A stretch of 64,000 nt of DNA from Paratinospora sagittata (taxonomy: Eukaryota; Streptophyta; Magnoliopsida; Ranunculales; Menispermaceae), in assembly GCA_035771175.1 (NCBI GenBank), contig CM069592.1:39820198-39884197 (forward strand). Reading direction: 5' to 3'. The position numbers were made by a program, and so were the translations under genes. Shown here piece after piece: positions 47,501 through 59,500 of the stretch. Each line of letters starts with the position of its first letter. Position 1 is the stretch's first letter. Under the pieces are notes generated by a model. It ran no database searches. It saw nothing but the letters and a program-made list of their open reading frames with translations, and was not told where the DNA came from.

Positions 47501-50500
47501 AACATACACCAATATCATTAGCAACCACAATAATTGATAAAAATAAATTATCTAGTTGTTATATTTATGGCGAATATCTAAATGAATCTTATTAAAATAT
47601 ACTTAAACATCACTTGCATAGATTAAGAGCTCGTTAAAGATTCTTTTTACTACGAGGCATGGCATAAATGAATAATTCAAAACACTCTGAAAAATAAACA
47701 AAGACAAACCTGAGTTTGGTAGAGAGAGAAAGTTGTTTGGTCTCATATGAATCAAATGTTTCATAAATATGTTTATATTCACATCCATGTAGTAAAGTTT
47801 CATCCTGGTTCGTACACCTACCATAGTCTGGATCATTTGATTCGATGTACTTGTCGCTCTCTTGGCAAGATGGAGGGGTATCTGCAACATCATCATTACT
47901 TAGACTTGGCCGTTCCTGAAGCTTCTGCAAAGCATGACTACCATCAGCCATTGATGAGCTAATAAACTCTCCAGTTCCATCCAAGTGATTCATTCTATTT
48001 ATTGACTCAGAACTGACTTCCACAGAACCTTGATTTCCAACAGTATAAATGCTGGGACTTCGTACAGAGTAGCCTGGTGAATAGTATGAAGTTGATTGAG
48101 CATCTTGCCTTCTCTGCAACAGGGAAATGAAAAGGCAAAGATGTCAAACTAAAACTTAAATCATACAATAACTACAATAGAAGATGAAATAGGCAGTCAC
48201 TTGTAAAGAACTGAAGAATAAAAATTGATTGTAAACCTTGTATTTCAATCAGCTGAAAGAAAGACCCTTATTGCCAAAGAAACATAATGTCAATGCAGGC
48301 AAGAAAAAAAGTTATTTAAGTTTAGTACTAAAAGTCTTGATATATAAGATAACAGGGTGGATTGTGTTAGGTAGTTGTCAACAAGTGTAAAACTTCGCTT
48401 GATCCTGTATGACCATAAATTCATTAAATTTAAGTACGTGAAAGGTATGTGAAAGGCTAGGATATCCCTCTATTAATGACATGTTGCACCTGCTTCGAGG
48501 CATTTTGAAAAATATGGGTTTGGGAGGCCTCATCGGTGCCAAGTTGAAATGATAAATGAGCAAGAGTCCTGGTACTACATTGAACAAGTGCAGGTTAAGA
48601 AGTTAGTCCATAATTATAGCTTAGAGTAGCAACTTGGAACATAGGAACATCAACAAGCAAAAAATGAAGAGACTATATCCCATAATTATAAGACGAGTAA
48701 ATATAATACGCTATAAGAAATCAAATGAAGTGAAAAAAGTGAAAAATTGAGGGAAATAGAGAATATAGGGTACAAATACTATTATACTATAAAAAATAAA
48801 AAATACAAATGGAGTAGGAATAAGAGTGGTAAGCAATGATAAACTCTAGGCATACAATGATTCATATACTAAGTTATGTACAATGGAAGGGGAAAACAAT
48901 ATAAAATAAACTTGTAAAACTAAGGGAAATAAAAACTATAAATCTTAACCATAGTAAAAGTGATGATCAAATAGTCTTAGTGAAAGAAAAAGAGATAAAA
49001 GAAAACCTTATTTTGAGAAGCTACTAAATGAGAATTATTTATAAAATTTTGTGTACAAGAACATAATAACTTAGGGGTAGCTATTGGACATAAGTTCTTT
49101 CGTACAATTACATGGTTAATGTAAAAAAGACTTTAAAGAAAGAGAAAAAAGCAAAGGATTTAAGATTGAATAGTGTTATTGCTGAGGTTTGGAAGTGTTT
49201 AGAGGAAGTTTGAGTTTTATGGTTAATAAATTGTATAAAGTAAAGATGCCGAATGAGTAGAAGAAAAATATGGTCATACCTATATATTAAAAAAAAATTG
49301 ATATTCAAACTTGGTATTAAATTGATAAGTCATATGATGAAATTATAGAAGAAAATAATTGAAAACCGGTTAAGAGTTGAAACTATAGTGTCAAAAAACC
49401 AATTTGAATTTCTACATCGTAGATCAACTATGAAAGCCATTTACTTACAAAAGAAATTAATGGAGAAGTATAGGGAGAACAAAAAACCTTCACATGATTT
49501 TTATTGATCAAGAGATAAAGTAACTAAAGGTATAATACAATGGGTTTTAGATATTGCAAAAAGCTAAATAGGAACACTAGCTTGATATAGGATATGTATG
49601 AGAAAGTAATGACCATAATAAAGGCAAAAGTAGGACTGTAGGAGACACAAGTAGTTCCCAAATATAACAGATGATCCTTAAGTCCCTATCTTTGGGCGCT
49701 AGTCATAGGTTAGTTCACTAAATATATTCAAGAAGATATTTTTTGGCATATGTTGTGCAAATTGATGAAGTTAAAACAAAAGTTACTGCTAAACTACATG
49801 TTTGGAAAGAAAATACAGTCTAGAGGACTCAAGATTAGTAGGAGTAAGACTAAATACATTAAATATAATTTTATGGAACTAGAAATACAATTGGAGAGAC
49901 AATGTGCTATAGAATACTACATGATCAACACATCTTGTTACAGTTGAAAGAAAAATTTATAGAACCACTATTAGGTTGTGGAATGGAATATAGGGTGATA
50001 AAGAAACAACATGTTAATTAATTAAGTGTAATGAAAATGTGAATGTTCAAATGGATGCATGGTAAAACATTAAAATATGAAATTAGAACACATTCAAGAA
50101 ATTGTAGGGTTAGCTCGATTGCAAATCGAGAGAGAACTAATTAAGATGCATACGACAAAGACCATTAGTTGAGCCAATTAAGAAGAGTGATGTTTTTAAC
50201 TATTAATTGTAATGATAAGGGAGAGAATTCTATGATTCGCAAAGTAAGTTTTTAATTGTGAATTGTAGGATCTATCAATTATTATATTGATCGTGAATTT
50301 TAGAAACAATAAGATTCATGTTAAGGAGTCAAATAGTTTTCCGAAAAAATTGAATCGCAAATCACAGAATTTATAGATCAAAATGTTTTCCTACAACCAC
50401 GGTGGTAGTAATTGACTGGTTTTATAAACATATATAAAGGAGCTTAGCAAAAGCTTTAGAAATTCCCTGATACACCATGACAATGCTATATTTGCTCCAA

Positions 50501-53500
50501 GTATTCATAAAGGGGAGCCTTCTATTTCAGTTTGTGAGAAAAATCAATGGTGCCTATGTTGTTGATGTCACATAACTTTTAAATTTAAACAAGGTCCTAT
50601 TCTAGTAGAATTGCATCTTCTATAGATTACTTATTAGCTACAGATAATTGTCATTTGGACAACTATTCTAAAGTTTGTTTGTCACTGAGAAAAGACCTAG
50701 CAGAAATACATCATTGTCAAGGATCGAAAATTCGCATTAGCCCTAAACTTTGGTCCCTTAAAATTTGTAATTAATTCGGGAAAGTCCAATTCAACACAGA
50801 GATTTTTTGCTAAAATTCAACGGTATAGAGAAGTATAAGGAATTCTATTTGAATGTTGTAAAGATTTATCTTTTTTTTGGACATGCTGAAACAAATATAA
50901 TTATATACTTAAACTAATTAAATTACGAAATATAATGGTTTAAAGTAAGATTTATAATCTCTATATAATTGACAAATATTGCACGAGTAACAAAATATTT
51001 TATGACTTTTATGTTTATCATATGTAGGAGATATGCAAATTAATTACATCTTCATTTTTGTTTTAAAATAAAGTTCTATTAAATCTCATTTTGCTTCTTC
51101 CTTTAGTGATTCTTTACTTTTTACCCATTACATATAAAATTGTATTGTAATCTATACGCTTTTATTCTTTAGAAATATTTTTCTAACAAAAGTTATAGTT
51201 AGCATTGATTTAATGGTTTTTTTTTTTAATTGTATTTGAAAAGTTAAAAATACTAAATGATTTTTTGAGTTTTACAAATTATGTAGCTTTTGTACCTAAC
51301 TTCGATAGAACTTTCGAAAAAATTCGATTGCATCTAATTCATAATTCGATGACTGAAAAATCTACAAAATTTGGAGAATTATGTCAAGGTTTCATTTCAT
51401 GGTGGCTTATTTATTAGATGAAGGTAATATCAATCTTAGGATATCAGTTGACAGTTGACACTCTCTCAAGAATTGAGCAAAAAATTACAATCTTCATGCA
51501 TGAGACATGGCAAAAGAAATTTACTGAGGAGAAAATAAAGCTTTTTTTTTTTTTTGATATAATAGTAGAAAAAATGAAGTTGCTTACAAGAAACTTAAAG
51601 GTTAATCAATGGGCGACAAGATAAGAGATAGTTGATGGAGCTAATGTTGTTGAGGTGCCAAGGAGATGCCTAGGTGATTGGTCTCATTTAGGTGAGGTGA
51701 TGCCTACACATCACCAAAGCAGAGCCTAGGCCATGTGTGATAGTCCCACATCAAGCGTGTAGCGGGAGACACCAATTTTAGGGGGACCTTGAGCAGTGTT
51801 GTCAAGGCCACGAATAGTCAATTGCCTTGCCATTTGCAACTAAACTGCCTAGGCCATACTAAAGGCAGGCAATGGGGATCTTTGAAAATTTTTAAATTTT
51901 AAAAGGGTCAATGTAAATATATAAATTGTAAGGTTCTTTTTTCTTCATATTGTTACTTATGTGATTGTATAGCTTCATTATTGGCATAACTTTTAATTCT
52001 AGTATTAAACTTTTTTTCAAGTTATATCTTTTCTTCTTCTTCTTTTTTCCTATTTTCTTACTTTGATTTTCTATTCTATTATTATTATGTTGATGTAAAT
52101 ATTTTTCTTTTCATCATAAGTATTACATCAAATATGACTCTTTAAATATATATACTTTCACTATACGCTAACATGTCTTATTTTTATTTATTTTATTTTT
52201 TTAATTCGTGGACACGGAATTGAAGAGTGTAAAATGTAGTTAATTTTTTTTTACACAAGGTACTTTCATATAATGGAGTATGTATATATTAAAGGACTGT
52301 ATATGAAAAACTAATTAATTATTTACGTAGGGAACTATAAGTAAATATTATTTGCAATGCCTAGGCTTTGGTCAACATGCCTCAGCACAACCTTACCTAA
52401 ATGGAGCTTATCGCCTAAACATCGCCTTACGCCTTGACAACACTAACATTGAGGGCTGGATAAGAAGGTTAACCATATGGGCTAAGAAGCTTCCATGTCA
52501 CAAGCTTCGGGTCGCTTTTCGAATGGGCTTTTTATACAAGCCTCACTTGCATGGGTAAGTACATATGGGACCAAATCCGTGAAGGTGGTAAAGCCTAAAG
52601 CAGAAAATTTCTCACATGGTTTGAACGGTCTGTCACAAGTAGTATCAAAGCCAACCCTGGGCCAATTGGAGGTGTGTCAGTGATCCTAACAAGGATGCTA
52701 GACCCTAAGGAGGGTGGATCATGATAGTTTCACCTCAATCGTGTAGTGGGAGAGCCCTTGGGCTAAATATGTGGAGTTGCCTTGGACTTGTGAACACTCG
52801 TTTTAGGGGATCTTTGAGGCGACATGAGAGAGCAGGCCACATGGGCTAACAGATTACCATGTGGCAAACTTCAAATCGCTTTTTAGACAGACTGTTCAAA
52901 AATGCCTCATGTGTGGGTGGTGCATGCACATGGGGGCAAATTTGTCAAGGCAGCAAGGCCTAAAGCGAACAATATGTTACAAGTTCCAGGGGGTTGTCAC
53001 ACCATGCAAATAATATTTATTTATAGGCCCCCCTATATAAATAATTAATTAGTTTTACATATACAAACTCTATATATATAATTAAATATTTCATTATATA
53101 AGAGTGTAAGAAAAGATTAACTATATTTTACAGACTTCAATTCTGTGTCTACAAATTAAAAACCAAAAAAACATATTAAAAAATAATACAAGTTGATATA
53201 TTGTGAAAGTAAAGTGATTTAGAGACCCATGTTTGCACTTATGACAGGAAAGAACATATTAGCAACAACATATCACTAATAAAATTGAAAATAAAAATTT
53301 TAAAAAATGAAAAAGAGAAAGATAACTTTTATAATGGAAACATAAGTATAACTTTAGAACTAAAAGATATTCCAATGCTTGAACTATATATTTACATTGT
53401 TCCTCTCAAACTTTTTAAAAAAATTTAAAGAGCCTCAATCATCATTGCCTACATTAGGTAAGGCCTAGGCAATTTAGATGCAAATGGCCTAGGCAATGAA

Positions 53501-56500
53501 CTAGGAATGGCCTTGACGATACATCATGGAGAAGACAAGAACATGTTTGAAGAAGACCAAAGACTGCACTAGCAAGGAGAGATGTAGTGCATATTAAAGG
53601 TGCAGAGAGGACACAAGCAAAACCTAAGTTAACAAGGACCAAAGTGGTAATGGAAGGTATGGGAATTTGATTTAACATAACTTTAAACCACAACAACTTG
53701 AATGGTAAACAGGATTTGTACGGAAACCAAATGATTGGGTAGGGCTTTACATTTTTATTATCATAGTAGATCATTTATTTTATGAAAAGCCTGTTATGAG
53801 CACACAATGTTAAAGAAGAACTTTTTTTTCTTTTTTTATAATGAAGAACTGTATTTTGGATACTCAGATATTGTGGCAGTTCTTATTACAAGAATCTTAA
53901 TCATACAAATTGAACTATAGTGGTTTTCTAATGTTTAATCACTACTAAGTTTACTGGGACTAGTTGAGGCCAAAAAGAAACATTCTCAAAATAGAACATC
54001 ATTTACAGATAAAATCAAAATGTTGCAAATAATTTCAATTTGATGTTAGTTTACTTGTGCTCATATGTCAATATCTGGGGGCTATGCAAACTGTCTCCCA
54101 TATCACAATTTAAACTATGGTTTGGACTTTAAACCAACAATATGACTCCAGTAATATCAATTTAGTGGACATGCAGTCAAGCAACATATTCATAAAAATA
54201 AAATAAAAAATTTACTTTTGTCTCCACAACAGCTTCCAAGCCATCGCATGACACAACACAATCAAACACGATAATAAGACCTCAAAGCCAAAAGGTTGTC
54301 AACAACAACATTAGAGAAACTACCACAAGACCCACAAAATCAAAATATTAAGCATTCACACTAAAAGAAAGAAAGAAAAAAAAAATACAAGGGAAAAGTA
54401 AGGAATGCAATGATAGAAAAGTTTAACACATATCACTGCGTATAATAAAAATTCAATTCCAGTGAGGACATGAGATTTCCATGCAATGCTAAGGTTTAAA
54501 TAACAAACCTCACTGATGTCTCTGTAGTGGACTAGAACAATGTCCCCATATGCCCTGCAAAAGAAAATGCCCAATATAACCAAATATGGCATTTTCAAAA
54601 TAATAATAATAATAATGTATGTGCTACAGATAAGAGCACGTTCAACAGAAAATGTTTTTCAACTACTCAAATATATATATATTTTTTTTTTTTGAGAGGA
54701 AACAAACCATTATCATTAAAAAACAAAAGGAAGAGGAAATGCCTCCTCAGTTATAATGTCAGCAACAATAGGTGAAATATCCTCTAGTCATACTTGGGAT
54801 ACATTCAAACATAACTAAGTCTATCAGCTACATGATTACATTCCCTGGGGACTGCCGAAACGGAAATGATGTTTCTTGTTTGGAGGAGAATTCTGCAGTC
54901 TTCCACAAGCTCCCCTTCTTCAAAGAAATTTTGGTCCTTTCTACTCAAAGCAGCCATTATCGAGGATGAATCACCCTCTAATATATCAATAGGAAGGCCA
55001 CAATCCACTGTGAACTCAAGCCCTGCCCTTATGGCATATAATTCAGCACATGGCACTGAAAGATCTCCACTTTCATGACCTGCCATCGGTGCCAGAAACT
55101 GTCCCTGATGATCCCTTATCACAATACCAATACCAATTTCCCCCCAACGGTCCAAGGCTTGCATCTGTGTTCATCTTGATTTTATTTGGGGGAGGTCTCC
55201 ATCTTTGTGCTCTGTTACACCTTAGAACTCCATCATCTCTGTCCCAACTACTCTAATGTAGTGACTAGATAACATCATATTTTCTTAATTCTTAGTAAAA
55301 TATCTATGTGGACAAATCCTGATAAGAATGAAAGCAATTCTATTGATAACAATGCATATTCTAAAATGTTTTTTTTTTTTTAAATGGTTGGTTGGAATTG
55401 AATATATGATCTCATAGCTGGTGTACCACTTCTTAACCTCCCATATTTCCAAATCTTTAGTTGTCATCTACAATGAAAAATCCACTAATAGGTCTAAAGG
55501 AGTTCTATTTACATGTCCATTCCTTCCTCCTCAAAAATGTTAGTAACCAGTTAGTTTTACAATTCACTAGACAAACTAACTAATTCGTAGGCATGTGCAC
55601 TAGTTGCACTAATGGCGAGAAGGAAGAGAAAGCCAAGAAAGTAGGAAGCAATATTATTCAATTCATCAAACGTGCCTTTTACATTACAATCTCCTCAATA
55701 TATAATAATCTAACCTACTCAAAAATAGAAACTCATCTATCACCTAAATTAGGAAACTAGGTGTTTCCAAACAAAAATTACCGTGTTCCCCCGATATTAT
55801 TGATTACTAATAAAGGAAATAAATCTTAATAATAAAAAGGAAATAAATCTAAATAATAAAAAGGAAATAAATCTAAATAATAGAAAGGAAATAAAATCAG
55901 TCGAATATCGTCGTAATCAATAATATCGAGGGGAACACCGTGATCACGGGCATCCTGCATCATGCACATGTCCAAGTCCAACTAGGGACACATAACAACC
56001 AATATTGGTGGCAGCACATAGTGAGGACATTAAGATTTAAGACAAATATATTCATTTGATTGGTAGACCAACTGCAATTACATATCAACCATTAGCTTAA
56101 ATTATATTTAATAACATAATATAATAATGAAAAATTCTAAACCTTATGATTTCACGTGGTGTCATTATCTTTTCTATTTTTTAGCTATTATGTTAACAAC
56201 GACATAACTACCCTTAACTCCCTTACACTCTTTCTTCTATTTTTTATAATTTTACTAATTTGTAAAAAACTATAATATACAAAATAAACTAAATACACAT
56301 ATGCTACACTCTTTATAAAATTAAAATTTTAATCAAATGTGTAAATAATTAACATTATTAAATTATTAAATTAATGGTTTAAATATTTAAAAATTATTGA
56401 TCTTTATTTATTAAAAAAGTATTTTATTAAAAATAGGTGTTGCAAACTTGTTTCTTTCCAATTTTTGAAAGCCTGACAAACATTAATACTCTTCAAAGTA

Positions 56501-59500
56501 AATTATCAACTATAATTAAAAATGCTTTAACTTCTTGTAATTTAAAGGTTGACTTAGCCTTTGATAGAGCAGAGTGGAGGAACAAATTCATGTAGCCAAC
56601 CCCATGTAGTTGGAAAAAGGCTTAGTTGAATTGAGTTGAGTTAAGAAAGTAAATTTTCATCAGTGAAAAAGTACACCAAAGCAATCATAGCACTTAAAAG
56701 AACTACACCCTCCCTCCAGAGAAAAAAACAGAAAAAAAAACCTAGGTTTTAGTTAATAACATATAACTTACGGGTCCAGCATCCAATAGCTTCTCCTTTG
56801 AAAATTGCGATTCTCTTCTCCATGTGCATAATAGCAATTCAATGCTTCTGAATTTCCAACCTAGCCATAACATAAACATATATAAAATGTGATTCACAAA
56901 CTAGAAGCTATAAGAGAAGAAAACAGTTCAAAGTAAGCATAGGGGCATAAGCTAACAATATAATCATCCATATACTTTTACCATGAAAAGACAACACCAA
57001 TGTTATTGACCTGTTTCAACACATAATGAACATATGAAAAAGTATTCCCAAAAATAGAAATTGGATGTGTCTATCAAGTTTTTGACAGTCAGTGCATACA
57101 ACATTTCATAGGAGAAAGTATCCGCTTGACCTTTCATACGTGAAGACAGAATAAACTTCCATAATAAAAACGCTTAATATTATGGAGGCATGTAGGAACT
57201 CCATCACTGAGTTATCATGGAAGTTCGACATTTTCACTCTCTTTTTCAAACAAGTCTAGTACTGGTAAGAATTACCTAAAAACAACTTCTAACCCCAAGC
57301 CTATTTTCTAGCCCATAAAGCCTAATGTTTAATAACCTTGACTCCTTTACTTGAAAGATCAATTATTTTTATATTTATTTTGGTATCAAAGCTAGAGACC
57401 TACCACTTGTTTGCCTGATATATCTAACCGCAAGAGCAATGTTGACAGAATCCTGATTCAAATCTATGAATCCTACAATTCGTGATTTGATTCGCCTTCT
57501 ATCGATATGGATCCCACCTATGAATCCTTCCATAAATCAGTCTAAATCTGTGTGAATCGTGTGTTTCACGTGGGATTTGGCGATTCAGACTGATTCAGGG
57601 GATTTTTTTTTTGCCTCCTCGTGTTCACGCTCAACAACAAAAAAACCTTCTTTTCCTTCTTCTTTTTTTCTGCTAAGTGTTTCATATTAACTAACTGATT
57701 TCAATTTTTTCTTGGGTTGATAGATTTCTTTCTTTTTTTTTTGGCTCGAAATCATGCTCTAAATCTTTTTTAGGTGTTAGTTTGGATAAACTTTATTTAA
57801 TTTAAATCATGTTTCAATATTTGAAACTTCAAATATTGAAATTTAATGAATAGATTTAATAGATTAAATCACAAATAAAAAACAAGATATTAAAATTTAT
57901 AATGGAAATCTAATGTAACATTGAGAATACAAATAAATGTCTCTAAAAACTAAATTTATATAGGATTCGCAATTGTATCCTGAACCCTACGATTCATCGA
58001 TTCGAATCCAGATTCGATTTAGAAGGATCCCACCGATTCACTTCTGATTCACAATTCTGACTACCTTGCATGAGAGCACCTATTTCTCAAATGATTTTGT
58101 CAACAAATATAGCACTCCATAAATTTTCCATTTTGTCATTGAAATAGTAGTTGATCGTAGTATAAAATTATTCAATGAGTAAGTTCTACCATTTCTCAAA
58201 ATTCCAAAGCAATTTTTTTAACATTTTTGTAATTTCTCATAGAAGTCGATAATGCTTTGTACTCATTTAAGTATTTCCAATTCCATGCCAACTGAAATAT
58301 GAAAGAAAAGAAGGTCTTAAGTATAAAACTAAATATACTGAAATTCAGCAAGTTTAAAGAACTTTAGAAATGTAGCTCCCAAGAATAGACCGTTCACAGC
58401 ACATCTAATATGAAGTCGATCAATTGATAAAAGGAGACAGTTCAACTTGGAAACTCTCATAATTAAAACCATTTAAACACCTTCAACAAACCTTGAGTCG
58501 TTCATGTCCTTCCCCAACTGTTCTCCCAGATTTCTTTCTTTGCCAATTATGACCATCTTTACGGAAAAATCGTACAACCCTCTTGTTGAAAAGGAACAGA
58601 GAGCCACCTATTGACAAATTCAGTCATTGCAAATCTACATTGATACGGTCACTTGGGTGTTCTAAAATCACCCAATGCCTAACTACAATCACTGCAAAGA
58701 TTATGTAATAAACTTGACAAATAGGATTGCAGGTAATGGTTGTAAGCAACAAGATATGAAGAATATGAAGGTTACTAGGTGGCTTTTGACGAGGTGCTTC
58801 AGTGAGCTGATACTTTTCATGATTCCTTAAAATGAAATGAACTTCTGGAGGCTTTAGCCAACGATTCTTCGCTTCTTGAAGTACCTCTTGTATATCATAA
58901 TCTGCCATTGGACAGATAAAGCAGTCAAAAATTGTATGATCAGTTTGTTGAGCTTTTTCTAGTCATAACACGTAATTATTTTCTAAGGAAACAGGTAATC
59001 TTTAAAACAAAAGTTTAAGAATTGCGAGTTTGGATGTATAGATTAACAAAACGACAGCATAACACTGTTAAGAAACTGACTCTCACTAAAGTATGCTCAA
59101 TCTTCAACAAAAAGTGGCAATTACCTAGACATAGAGTATCTAGTATCTACTATCAAACTAAATGACTACTATGTGTAAGCAGTAAGCAATTCAACTGGTC
59201 AAAACAAGGTGAGAAGTCCTTGAGATGTAGATGTTTCCACTTTCATGCAACAATTCGTAATTTGAAGTTCGTCAAATTATCAAAGATCCATCAAATGCAA
59301 TATATTAAAGCATGTCAAAGGGTTTTACATACATGTCCTAAAGTGTTGAGCAATAATCGGATGGCTCTCCATTTTTATTTTCTTCTAATGTACAGAGGAT
59401 TTAGTTCCAGCTTGCTGAGTGGATTAATTCACTATTTCATTTCCAGCTAGCTTTACGCTTCAGTTTAAACATAGATATAGCTAAACAAATTAGTGACATA

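Noticed and set aside
54866..55256. Plus-strand frames over the LINE
   Set aside because: Antisense of the RNase H coding region.
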